Origin: Cupriavidus agavae
GTDB taxonomy: Bacteria; Pseudomonadota; Gammaproteobacteria; Burkholderiales; Burkholderiaceae
Assembly: GCF_004217045.1 (NCBI RefSeq)
Contig: NZ_SGXM01000001.1
Location: 930,001 to 994,000, forward strand
Direction: 5' to 3'
Length of the DNA: 64,000 nt
Part shown: piece by piece, positions 1 through 8,406 of the stretch
Layout: the number at the start of each line of letters is the position of its first letter
How positions within the stretch are numbered: the stretch's first letter is position 1
Translations under genes and position numbers: made by a program
Notes under the pieces: model-generated
Seen by the model: only the letters and a program-made list of their open reading frames with translations
Databases searched by the model: none
Told to the model about the DNA's origin: nothing

Positions 1-163
1 AGCCCAGCAGCAGCCCCGGATCCACGCGCGAATCGCTGCAGCCGATCAGCAGCGTCTGCGGATGCTGGCCCGTGCGCAGTTCGTCGAACAGCGCCGGTGC
101 CTCGTCGAAGTAGCGCTGCTGGAACCGCTCGAAGCCCTTCAACAGGCGCTCGACTGCGTGCAT
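1..163 (-). CDS. beta-carbonic anhydrase, N-terminal part (cut by window edge)
   Basis: Only the first 54 codons are inside the window. The peptide begins MHAVERLLKGFERFQQRYF and ends just after a CSDSRVDP motif, the signature of beta-class carbonic anhydrases, where Cys binds zinc and the Asp-Arg pair shapes the active site. The enzyme interconverts CO2 and bicarbonate in the cytoplasm. The ATG lies 16 bp past the narI stop on the same strand, with a strong GGGAGG ribosome site in the gap, so it is probably translated from the nar message. The family call is firm. The rest of the protein and its subgroup cannot be seen. Confidence 0.88.
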   Translation of the reverse strand, partial: MHAVERLLKGFERFQQRYFDEAPALFDELRTGQHPQTLLIGCSDSRVDPGLLLG

Positions 164-179
164 GGCACTGCCTCCCGCA

Positions 180-863
180 TCAGCGGCTGCGTACGAGCTG
201 CCAGGCGCGGCCGAGGTAGAGCACCGACGCGAAGCCGCTCCACACATGCACCAGCCGCGTGAACGGGAAGATCACGAACAGCGAGAGGCCCATGAACAGG
301 TGCGCCTTGAAGACCAGCGGTGCGTCGGCGATGTAGCTGGCCGCGTCGCCGCGCAGCGTGACGATGTGCTGGGCCCAGGTCATCAGTTGCACCATCATGT
401 GGCCGTCCATGTGGCTGGCCGAGGCGAAGATCGTCGACAGGCCGAGCAGCAGCGTGACCAGCAGCCACAGCAGCAGGATCTTGTCGCCGGTACGCGTCAC
501 CGCCGAGATCCGTGCATTCGTAAAACGGCGATGCAGCAGGATCAGCAGCCCGATCAGGCACATCGTGCCCATGATGCCGCCGGCGGTCATCGCCACGGCC
601 TGCTTGACGGTGTGCGAGACGCCCAGCGCATCCCAGACCGCCACCGGCGTCAGCAGCCCGCCGAGGTGGCCGAAGAACAGGCCGAGGATGCCCACGTGGA
701 ACAGGATGTTGCCGAGCCGCAGGTTGCCGCGGTAGAGCACCTGCGAACTGTCCGACTTCCAGGTGTACTGCTCGCGCTCGAAGCGCGCCAGGCTGCCGAA
801 CAGGAAGATGGCGGCGGCAATGTACGGATAGATGCCGAAGAGGAATTGGTCGACCAGGTTCAT
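180..863 (-). CDS. narI: respiratory nitrate reductase gamma subunit (cytochrome b)
   Basis: A 227-residue integral membrane protein with about five hydrophobic segments. It begins MNLVDQFLFGIYPYIAAAIF and carries the histidines (for example in the HVGILGLFFGHL segment and near KAHLFMGLSLFVIFPFTRLVH) that bind two b hemes in this family. NarI takes electrons from quinol at the periplasmic side and passes them to the NarH iron-sulfur chain. It is the last nar structural gene, 27 bp after narJ, and its length matches family members. The next gene downstream is a carbonic anhydrase. Confidence 0.95.
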   Translation of the reverse strand: MNLVDQFLFGIYPYIAAAIFLFGSLARFEREQYTWKSDSSQVLYRGNLRLGNILFHVGILGLFFGHLGGLLTPVAVWDALGVSHTVKQAVAMTAGGIMGTMCLIGLLILLHRRFTNARISAVTRTGDKILLLWLLVTLLLGLSTIFASASHMDGHMMVQLMTWAQHIVTLRGDAASYIADAPLVFKAHLFMGLSLFVIFPFTRLVHVWSGFASVLYLGRAWQLVRSR

Positions 864-890
864 GATGGTTCTTCTCTGGTTTTGGCGAAA

Positions 891-1637
891 TTACGATTGA
901 GCTTCGAGTGCCGAGGGTTGGGCGGGGGAGAGGCCCGGCGTTGGCTTGGCGACGAACTGGATGGGAGCAACATGCTCGCCCTGTCCCCCGGCCCCTCTCC
1001 CGCAAGCGGGAGAGGGGAGCCCGCCTCCGGTCAGCAACGGCTCCACGCCGTCCGCCCCCGGCCCGAACATCTCCAGTGCTTCGTCCATGTCCCGCACGGG
1101 CGGGTCTTCCTGGGCCTGCGGCTGCACGTCGGTCAGCGTGCGCAGCACCGCGAAAACACTGGCGTACGGGCTGTCGTTGCGCGCCAGCCGGTCGCCGATG
1201 GCGGCCAGCACGTGGATGGCGTCGCCCAGCAACTGCTCGGCGTGCGCCTCCTTGCCGTCGATGGCCAGCGCGCCCAGGAATTCCAGGAACAGCGGCACGT
1301 AGTCGGGCAACTCGGCCGTCACGAGGTCGAAGCCCTCGCGCCGGTATTCGTCGAGCAGGTCCACCATCGCCTGGCCCCGGTCGCGGCTCTCGCCGTGCAC
1401 GTGCTCGAACAGGTGCAGCGAGTGGGCCGGGTTGCGGTCGAACGTGGCGACGTAGTTCTCCTGCAGCGCGATCAGCGGCGTGTCGCGCAGCAGGCCGGTC
1501 AGCGGCGCCAGCAGCGAGCGGGCCTGCGGCCACTCGGCCAGGGCCTGGTCGATGTCGTCGAGGCTTTCCAGCAGCGGCGCTTCGGGGTAGCTGAGCAGCA
1601 CGCTCAGCACACTGTGGAGGGGGCAATCCTGTGTCAT
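891..1637 (-). CDS. narJ: nitrate reductase assembly chaperone NarJ with a REP-derived C-terminal tail
   Basis: NarJ is a cytoplasmic chaperone that holds NarGH while molybdenum cofactor is inserted; it is not part of the final enzyme. Residues 1 to about 195 look like a normal TorD/NarJ-type helical protein (PDYVPLFLEFLGALA is typical). After the FGPG segment the tail reads through a 26-bp palindrome at 992-1017 and further related debris toward the stop, giving a Gly/Pro-rich peptide (LPSPACGRGAGGQG). The tail therefore appears to be a repeat captured as coding sequence. The chaperone core is intact, so the gene is probably functional. It lies 16 bp after narH. Confidence 0.93.
   Translation of the reverse strand: MTQDCPLHSVLSVLLSYPEAPLLESLDDIDQALAEWPQARSLLAPLTGLLRDTPLIALQENYVATFDRNPAHSLHLFEHVHGESRDRGQAMVDLLDEYRREGFDLVTAELPDYVPLFLEFLGALAIDGKEAHAEQLLGDAIHVLAAIGDRLARNDSPYASVFAVLRTLTDVQPQAQEDPPVRDMDEALEMFGPGADGVEPLLTGGGLPSPACGRGAGGQGEHVAPIQFVAKPTPGLSPAQPSALEAQS
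992..1017. repeat. REP-like palindrome inside the narJ coding sequence
   Basis: Two 12-nt arms, CCCCTCTCCCGC at 992-1003 and its exact complement at 1006-1017, are separated by two bases. The same core recurs at five other places in the window, all intergenic. A degenerate partner (GCGGGGGAGAGG-like) lies around 926-941, so the narJ 3' end may hold a pair of elements. It is translated as part of NarJ. Confidence 0.85.
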
Positions 1638-1653
1638 CGTAGTTTTCCTAAAT

Positions 1654-3204
1654 TCAGGTGGCCAGGGCCTTGCGGGAGCGCGGCAGGTCCGCGTAGGCCA
1701 GTTCGGGCTGGGGCTTCTTCTTGCCGAACAGCGTGCCCTCGGATGTGCCGCCCGAGCAGCCGTTGCCGAAGCTGAAGCCGCAACTGCCTTTCTCGTCGAA
1801 GCTGTCCTCGGCCATTTCCTTGTGGGAGGATGGCACCACGAAGCGGTCTTCGTAGTTGGCGATGGCCATGACCTGATACATCTCTTCCACCTGCGCGGGC
1901 GTCAGGCCCACCTGCCGGAGCACGGCCAGGTCTTCCTGGCCATCCACGGACTGGCTGCGCTTGAACGCGCGCATCGCCAGCATGCGCTCCAGCGCGGACA
2001 GCACGGGCATCACCTCGCCGGCGGTCAGCAGGTTGGCCAGGTACTGCACCGGGATGCGCAGGCTCTTGACATCCGGGATCACGCCGTTCATGCCCATGAA
2101 GCCCGATTCGGCGGCCGACTGGATCGGCGAGAGCGGTGGGATATACCAGACCATCGGCAGCGTCCGGTACTCGGGGTGCAGCGGGAAGGCAACCTTCCAC
2201 TCGCAGGCCATCTTGTAGACCGGCGACTTGCGCGCGGCGTCGAGCCAGCTCTGGGCGATGCCCTGGCGCAGCGCCTCGGCCTGCACGGCCGGGTCGTTCG
2301 GGTCCAGGAAGATGTCGAGCTGCGACTGGTACAGGTCGCGCGTGTCTTCCACCGAGGCGGCCTGCTCGATGCGGTCGGCGTCATAGAGCATCACGCCGAG
2401 GTAGCGGATGCGCCCGACGCAGGTTTCCGAGCACACCGTGGGCTGGCCGGCCTCGATGCGCGGATAGCAGAACACGCACTTCTCGGCCTTGCCGCTCTGC
2501 CAGTTGAAGTAGATCTTCTTGTACGGGCAGCCGGAGATGCACATGCGCCAGCCCCGGCACTTGTCCTGGTCCACCAGCACGATGCCGTCTTCCTCGCGCT
2601 TGTAGACCGAGCCGGACGGGCACGACGCCACGCAGGTCGGGTTCAGGCAGTGCTCGCACAGGCGCGGCAGGTACATCATGAAGGTGTTCTCGAACGTCGA
2701 GTACATGTCCTTCTGGATGTTCTCGAACAGCTTGTCGCGGCTGCGGGAGTCGAATTCGCCGCCCAGGTCGTCTTCCCAGTTCGGACCCCACTCGATCTTC
2801 TCCATCTTCTTGCCGGTGATGGCCGAGACGGGCCGGGCCGTGGGCGGGGTCTCCACCAGCGGCGCCTTCTGCAGGTGCTCGTAGTCGTAGGTGAACGGCT
2901 CGTAGTACTCGTCGATCTGCGGCAGGTTCGGGTTGGCGAACATGTTCGACAGGATCTTTGCGCGGCCGCCCTGGCGTGGCTCCAGGCTGCCGTCGGCGTT
3001 GCGCTTCCAGCCGCCGTTCCACTTGCCCTGGTTTTCCCATTCCTTCGGGAAGCCGATGCCGGGCTTGGTCTCGACGTTGTTGAACCAGGCGTATTCCACG
3101 CCCTCGCGGCTGGTCCAGACGTTCTTGCAGGTCACGGAGCAGGTATGGCAGCCGATGCACTTGTCGAGGTTCAGCACCATGGCCACTTGTGCGCGGATCT
3201 TCAT
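1654..3204 (-). CDS. narH: respiratory nitrate reductase beta subunit (iron-sulfur)
   Basis: A 516-residue electron-transfer subunit of the cytoplasm-facing nitrate reductase. It starts MKIRAQVAMVLNLDKCIGCHTCSVTCKNVW, the first of four ferredoxin-like cysteine groups; others are CEHCLNPTCVASCPSGS, the CRGWRMCISGCPYKK group (Trp in place of one Cys, as usual for the 3Fe-4S cluster) and CVFCYPR with the following cysteines. NarH relays electrons from NarI hemes to NarG. Its ATG overlaps the narG stop codon in an ATGA arrangement, which indicates translational coupling. Length is normal for the family. Confidence 0.96.
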   Translation of the reverse strand: MKIRAQVAMVLNLDKCIGCHTCSVTCKNVWTSREGVEYAWFNNVETKPGIGFPKEWENQGKWNGGWKRNADGSLEPRQGGRAKILSNMFANPNLPQIDEYYEPFTYDYEHLQKAPLVETPPTARPVSAITGKKMEKIEWGPNWEDDLGGEFDSRSRDKLFENIQKDMYSTFENTFMMYLPRLCEHCLNPTCVASCPSGSVYKREEDGIVLVDQDKCRGWRMCISGCPYKKIYFNWQSGKAEKCVFCYPRIEAGQPTVCSETCVGRIRYLGVMLYDADRIEQAASVEDTRDLYQSQLDIFLDPNDPAVQAEALRQGIAQSWLDAARKSPVYKMACEWKVAFPLHPEYRTLPMVWYIPPLSPIQSAAESGFMGMNGVIPDVKSLRIPVQYLANLLTAGEVMPVLSALERMLAMRAFKRSQSVDGQEDLAVLRQVGLTPAQVEEMYQVMAIANYEDRFVVPSSHKEMAEDSFDEKGSCGFSFGNGCSGGTSEGTLFGKKKPQPELAYADLPRSRKALAT

Positions 3205-6200
3205 TGCGGGGCTCCTTCAGTCTTGGCGGCGTGTGTCTTGGGTGAGGGGTCTTCTTTCCGTGGGCCTTCGAGCCAGTCCACCTTGTTCATCTTGCGCAGG
3301 ATCACGAACTCGTCGCGGTTGCTGCCCACGGTGCCGTAGTAGTTGAAGCCGTAGGCCAGTTGCGCGTAGCCGCCGATCATGTGCGTGGGCTTGGTCACGG
3401 CACGCGTGACCGAGTTGTGGATGCCGCCGCGCATGCCGCTGGTCTCGGCGCCCGGCACGTTCACGATCTTCTCCTGCGCGTGATACATCAGGCACATGCC
3501 CTGCGGCACGCGTTGCGACACCACCACCCGGGCCGTCAGCGTGCCGTTCACGTTGAAGACTTCCACCCAGTCGTTGTCGCGGATGCCGTTGGCCTTGGCC
3601 TCGGCCTCCGAAATCCAGACGTGCGGGCCGCCGCGCGACAGCGTCAGCATGCGCAGGTTGTCGGAGTAGGTGGAGTGGATGCCCCACTTCTGGTGCGGCG
3701 TGATCCAGTTCAGCACCAGTTCCGGGTTGCCGTTGGGCTTGCGGCCCAGCATCGGGCTGACCGTCTTGGTGTCGATGGCCGGCTTGTAGACGCACGCGCC
3801 CTCGCCGAAATCGAGCATCCAGCGGTGGTCCTGGTAGAACTGCTGGCGGCCGGTCAGCGTGCGCCAGGGAATCAGCTCGTGGACATTGGTGTAGCCGGCG
3901 TTGTAGCTGACTTCCTCCGATTCGAGCCCGGACCACGTGGGCGCGGAAATGATCTTGCGCGGCTGGGCCTGCACGTCGCGGAAGCGGATCTTGTCGTGTT
4001 CGCGGCCCACGGCCAGGTGGGTGTGGTCGCGGCCGGTGATCTTCGACAGCGCCTCCCAAGCCTTGACCGCCACGTGCCCGTTGGTCTCGGGCGCGAAGGT
4101 CAGGATCATCTCGGCGGCATCGATGGCCGTTTCCAGGCGCGGGCGGCCCTGGCTGACGCCGGGCTCGGTCACGGTCTTCGTCAGGTGGCTGATTTCGCCC
4201 ACCTCGTGCAACGTGTCCCAGTTGATGCCCTTGCCGCCGTTGCCGAGCTTGTCCAGCAGCGGCCCGATCGACGTGAATTTCTTGTAGATGTCGGCGTAGT
4301 TGCGCTCCACCACGGTCATCGACGGCGCGGTCTTGCCCGGAATCAGGTCGCACTCGCCGTGCTTCCAGTCCTTCGGCTCGAACGGCTGGCCCAGTTCGCC
4401 CGGCGTGTCGTGCAGCAACGGCGTGCAGACCAGATCCTCGCGCGTGCCGAGGTAGGGACCGGCGATCTCGGTGAACTTCGCCGCGATGGCCTTGTAGATT
4501 TCCCAGTCGGTCTTGCTCTCCCACAGCGGCTGTACGGCCTCGGACAGCGGGTGGATGAACGGGTGCATGTCCGACGTGTTCAGGTCGTCCTTCTCGTACC
4601 AGGTGGCCGTGGGCAGCACGATGTCGCCGTACAGGCACGTGGTGCTCATGCGGAAGTCGAGCACGGTCAGCAGGTCGAGCTTGCCCTCGGCCGCCGGTCG
4701 CACGGTGACCTCGCGGGGCTTGATGGCGTCGTTCTCGTCGCCGAACACGGCATTCTGGGTGCCGAGCAGGTATTTCAGGAAGTATTCGTGCCCCTTGCCC
4801 GAGCTGCCGAGGATGTTCGAGCGCCACACGAACATGTTGCGCGGGAAGTTGGCGGGGTTGTCGGGGTCGTCGCAGGCAAACTGCAGCGCGCCGGACTTCA
4901 GTTGGTCGACGGTGTGGGCCACCGGGTCCTTGCCGGCGGCGCGGGCGTCGGCCACCACGTCGAGCGGGTTGCGGCCCAGTTGCGGCGCCGAAGGCAGCCA
5001 GCCCATGCGCTCGGAACGGGCGTTGAGGTCGAGCAGCGACAGGTTCTCGTAGCGCCTGCGGTCGGCCGTGGGCGCCAGGATCTCGTCGACGCCAAGCTTT
5101 TCGTGGCGCCACTGGCTGGTGTGGCTGTAGAAGAACGATGTGCCGTTCATCTGGCGCGGCGGACGCGACCAGTCGAGCCCGAAGGCCAGCGGCGCCCAGC
5201 CGAACTGCGGCCGCAGCTTCTCCTGGCCCACGTAGTGCGCCCAGCCGCCGCCGCTCTTGCCCACGCAGCCGCACATCATCAGCAGGTTGATGATGCCGCG
5301 GTAGATCATGTCGTTGTGATACCAGTGGTTCAGCGCGGCGCCCACGATCACCATGCTCTTGCCCTGCGTGCGGTCGGCGTTGTCGGCGAACTCGCACGCC
5401 ACCTGGATCACCAGCTTGCGCGGCACCGAGGTGTGCTTTTCCTGCCAGGCGGGCGTGTAGGGCACGTCATCGTCGAACGACGCGGCCACGTTCGGCCCGC
5501 CCAGACCCTGGTCCACGCCGTAGTTGGCCATCTGCAGGTCGTAGACGGTCGCCACCCGGACCACCGAGCCATCGGCCAGCGCCAGGCGGCGCACCGGTAC
5601 GCGCCGGGTCAGCAGGTCGGCGTGCTCGCCGCCGAAGTAGGGGAAGCCGACTTCCACCACTTCGTCGTCATGGCCGATCAGCGAAAGCAGCGGATCGATC
5701 TCGCGCCCGCTGCCACCGTCCTTCATCTCCAGGTTCCAGCGGCCCACCTTCTCGCCACCGTTGTGGGCGGCCTCGCCCCAGCGGAAGCCGATCGAGCCGT
5801 TGGGCGCCACGATGTCGCCGGTGGACGCGTCGATCTGCAGCGTCTTCCACTCGGGATGGTTGGCCTCGCCCAGGCTGCCGTCGAGCTGCGAGGCGCGCAG
5901 GAACTGGTCCGGCACCAGCGTGCCGTCCTGGTCGCGCAGCGCCACCAGCATCGGCATGTCGGTGTACTGCTTGATGTATTGGCGGAAATACGATGACTTG
6001 CCGTTGGCGTGGAATTCCTTGAGCACCACGTGGCCCATGGCCATGGCCAGCGCGGCGTCGGTGCCTTGCTTCGGCGCGAGCCAGATATCGCCGAACTTGA
6101 CCATCTCGCCGAAATCCGACGACACCGCCACGGTCTTGGTGCCCTTGTAGCGGACTTCCGTGTAGAAATGGGCGTCCGGGGTGCGGGTCTGCGGCACGTT

Positions 6201-6962
6201 GGAGCCCCAGACCATCAGGTAGGTGCTGTTGTACCAGTCGGCCGATTCGGGCACGTCGGTCTGCTCGCCCCAGATCTGCGGGCTGGCCGGCGGGAGGTCG
6301 CAGTACCAGTCATAGAACGACAGGCAGGCGCCGCCGATCAGGCTCAGGTAGCGCGCGCCGGCCGCGTACGACACCATCGACATGGCCGGAATTGGAGAAA
6401 ATCCGATGACGCGGTCGGGGCCGAACTCCTTGACCGTGAACGCGTTGGCGGCGGCGATGATCTCGGTGGCGGTATTCCAGTCGGCCCGGACAAAGCCGCC
6501 CTGGCCGCGCACGCTCTTGTAGCGTGCTGCCTTGTCGGGGTCCTGGCTGATCGAGGCCCAGGCGGCGACCGGGTCCATGGTCTGGCGGGCCTCGCGCCAC
6601 ATTTCCATGAGCCGGCCGCGGATCATCGGGTACTTCACGCGCTGGGCCGAGTAGACGTACCAGCTGTACGAGGCGCCGCGCGGGCAGCCGCGCGGCTCGT
6701 GGTTGGGCAGGTCGGGCCGGGTGCGCGGGTAGTCGGTCTGCTGGGTTTCCCAGGTGATCAGGCCGTTCTTGACGTAGACCTTCCACGAGCACGAGCCGGT
6801 GCAGTTCACGCCGTGGGTGGAGCGCACGATCTTGTCGTGCTGCCAGCGGCTGCGATAGCCGTTCTCCCACTTGCGGTCTTCGTTGACCACGGTGCCGTAG
6901 CCGTCCGCATAGGTCGCCTTGATGCGCGACAGGAACTTCAACCTATCCAAAAAGTGAGACAT
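3201..6962 (-). CDS. narG: respiratory nitrate reductase alpha subunit (molybdenum catalytic subunit)
   Basis: A 1253-residue molybdopterin enzyme that reduces nitrate to nitrite. The FS0 cluster ligands are at His50, Cys54, Cys58 and Cys93, and the molybdenum ligand Asp222 is in the YDWYCDLPP segment; these positions equal those of E. coli NarG. The protein has no signal peptide, consistent with a membrane-bound cytoplasm-facing Nar enzyme. Its stop overlaps the narH start. The upstream gap to narK2 is 58 bp with no obvious promoter, so it is probably transcribed from narK1. Confidence 0.97.
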   Translation of the reverse strand: MSHFLDRLKFLSRIKATYADGYGTVVNEDRKWENGYRSRWQHDKIVRSTHGVNCTGSCSWKVYVKNGLITWETQQTDYPRTRPDLPNHEPRGCPRGASYSWYVYSAQRVKYPMIRGRLMEMWREARQTMDPVAAWASISQDPDKAARYKSVRGQGGFVRADWNTATEIIAAANAFTVKEFGPDRVIGFSPIPAMSMVSYAAGARYLSLIGGACLSFYDWYCDLPPASPQIWGEQTDVPESADWYNSTYLMVWGSNVPQTRTPDAHFYTEVRYKGTKTVAVSSDFGEMVKFGDIWLAPKQGTDAALAMAMGHVVLKEFHANGKSSYFRQYIKQYTDMPMLVALRDQDGTLVPDQFLRASQLDGSLGEANHPEWKTLQIDASTGDIVAPNGSIGFRWGEAAHNGGEKVGRWNLEMKDGGSGREIDPLLSLIGHDDEVVEVGFPYFGGEHADLLTRRVPVRRLALADGSVVRVATVYDLQMANYGVDQGLGGPNVAASFDDDVPYTPAWQEKHTSVPRKLVIQVACEFADNADRTQGKSMVIVGAALNHWYHNDMIYRGIINLLMMCGCVGKSGGGWAHYVGQEKLRPQFGWAPLAFGLDWSRPPRQMNGTSFFYSHTSQWRHEKLGVDEILAPTADRRRYENLSLLDLNARSERMGWLPSAPQLGRNPLDVVADARAAGKDPVAHTVDQLKSGALQFACDDPDNPANFPRNMFVWRSNILGSSGKGHEYFLKYLLGTQNAVFGDENDAIKPREVTVRPAAEGKLDLLTVLDFRMSTTCLYGDIVLPTATWYEKDDLNTSDMHPFIHPLSEAVQPLWESKTDWEIYKAIAAKFTEIAGPYLGTREDLVCTPLLHDTPGELGQPFEPKDWKHGECDLIPGKTAPSMTVVERNYADIYKKFTSIGPLLDKLGNGGKGINWDTLHEVGEISHLTKTVTEPGVSQGRPRLETAIDAAEMILTFAPETNGHVAVKAWEALSKITGRDHTHLAVGREHDKIRFRDVQAQPRKIISAPTWSGLESEEVSYNAGYTNVHELIPWRTLTGRQQFYQDHRWMLDFGEGACVYKPAIDTKTVSPMLGRKPNGNPELVLNWITPHQKWGIHSTYSDNLRMLTLSRGGPHVWISEAEAKANGIRDNDWVEVFNVNGTLTARVVVSQRVPQGMCLMYHAQEKIVNVPGAETSGMRGGIHNSVTRAVTKPTHMIGGYAQLAYGFNYYGTVGSNRDEFVILRKMNKVDWLEGPRKEDPSPKTHAAKTEGAPQ

Positions 6963-7020
6963 TTCTTATGTACTCCGCTTGCTTTGTCTTGTGGGGGCCT
7001 GCGAGAGGCTGGGTACGGGT

Positions 7021-8406
7021 TCAGCAGGGCATCGGGGCGTTGCGGCGGGCGTAGTACCACCAGGTCACGAGTACGCAACTGACGTAGAAGGCGATGAAGC
7101 AGTACAGCGCGCCGTCGGGGGTGCCGGTCAGTTCCAGCGAGGTGCCGAAGCTCTTCGGGATGAAGAAACCGCCGTAGGCCCCGATGGCGCCCGAGAAGCC
7201 GAGCACGGCCGCCGATTCCTTGCCGGCGTCCTGCAGCGCCTGCTTCTGGGCCGCCTCGCCATGGCCGGCGGCGGCGCGCTGGCGCTCGGTCAGGAAGATC
7301 ACCGGGATCATCCGGAACGTGGAGCCATTGCCGATGCCGGTCAGCGCGAACAGCACGACGAAGGCCGTCAGGAATGCCTGGAAGTTGCCGGCGCCGCCGC
7401 CGTAGGGCAGGGCGGCCAGCACGGCGCAGACGGCGCCGATCATGCCGACGAAGGTCCACAGCGTGACGCGGGCACCGCCGAGCTTGTCCGAGATCCAGCC
7501 GCCTACCGGCCGGGTCAGCGCACCGACCAGCGGCCCGAGGAACGCGTAGGCGGTCGGGTTGATGTCAGGAAACTGCGATTTCGTCAGCAGCGCCAGGCCG
7601 GCCGAGAAGCCGATGAACGAGCCGAACGTGCCGATGTAGAGCCAGCACATCAGCCAGTTGTGCTTGCGCTGGAAGATCACGGCCTGCTCGGCGAACGAGG
7701 CGCGCGCCGAGGCGATGTCGTTCATGCCGAACCACGCGGCCAGTGCCGAGACCACGATGAACGGCACCCAGACGAAGCCGGCGTTCTGCAACCAAAGATT
7801 CTGCGATGCGCCATTGGCGGTATAGGTCTGTGGCTCGCCGCCCAGCGCGCCGAACACGGCCAGCGACACCACCAGCGGCGTCACGAACTGCACCACCGAC
7901 ACGCCAAGATTGCCGATGCCCGCGTTCAGGCCAGTGGCCAGCCCCTTCTTGGCCTTCGGGAAGAAGAAGCTGATGTTGGCCATCGACGAACTGAAGTTGG
8001 CGCCGCCCAGCCCGCACAGCAGGGCCAGCACCAGCAGCGTCGGGTAGCTCGTGGACGGATCGCGCAGCGCGAAGCCCATGCCCAGCGCCGGGATCAGCAG
8101 CAGCGCCGTGGAGATGGCCGTGAAGCGCCGCCCGCCGAACACCGGCACCAGGAACGAGTAGAAGATGCGCAGCGTGGCGCCGGACAGTGCCGGCAGGGCC
8201 GTGAGCCAGAACAGCTGGTTCTTGGTGAACTGGAAGCCGGCGCGGTCCAGATTGACCGCCACCACGCTCCAGAGCATCCAGATCACGAACGCCAGCATCA
8301 GCGCGGGAATCGAGATCCAGAGGTTGCGGTAGGCGATGCGCTGGCCCTTGTCCTGCCAGAAGGCGGCGTTCTCGGGCTCCCAGCGGGTCAGAACGGAACT
8401 GGTCAT
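7021..8406 (-). CDS. narK2: nitrate/nitrite antiporter, NarK2-type MFS transporter
   Basis: A 461-residue major facilitator protein starting MTSSVLTRWEPENAAFWQDKG. It has about twelve hydrophobic segments and the glycine-rich nitrate signatures of the NNP family (GLGGANFSSSMANISFFFPK and GLNAGIGNLGVS). It probably exchanges periplasmic nitrate for cytoplasmic nitrite during respiration. The ATG at 8406 was chosen because it overlaps the narK1 stop (ATGA) and matches the family N-terminus; the open frame extends further upstream but that part is not NarK-like. The order K1-K2-GHJI is common in denitrifying betaproteobacteria. Confidence 0.93.
   Translation of the reverse strand: MTSSVLTRWEPENAAFWQDKGQRIAYRNLWISIPALMLAFVIWMLWSVVAVNLDRAGFQFTKNQLFWLTALPALSGATLRIFYSFLVPVFGGRRFTAISTALLLIPALGMGFALRDPSTSYPTLLVLALLCGLGGANFSSSMANISFFFPKAKKGLATGLNAGIGNLGVSVVQFVTPLVVSLAVFGALGGEPQTYTANGASQNLWLQNAGFVWVPFIVVSALAAWFGMNDIASARASFAEQAVIFQRKHNWLMCWLYIGTFGSFIGFSAGLALLTKSQFPDINPTAYAFLGPLVGALTRPVGGWISDKLGGARVTLWTFVGMIGAVCAVLAALPYGGGAGNFQAFLTAFVVLFALTGIGNGSTFRMIPVIFLTERQRAAAGHGEAAQKQALQDAGKESAAVLGFSGAIGAYGGFFIPKSFGTSLELTGTPDGALYCFIAFYVSCVLVTWWYYARRNAPMPC

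Noticed and set aside
3360-5996. An 878-codon plus-strand frame opposite narG
   Set aside because: Shadow of narG; no ribosome site, motif or sensible composition.
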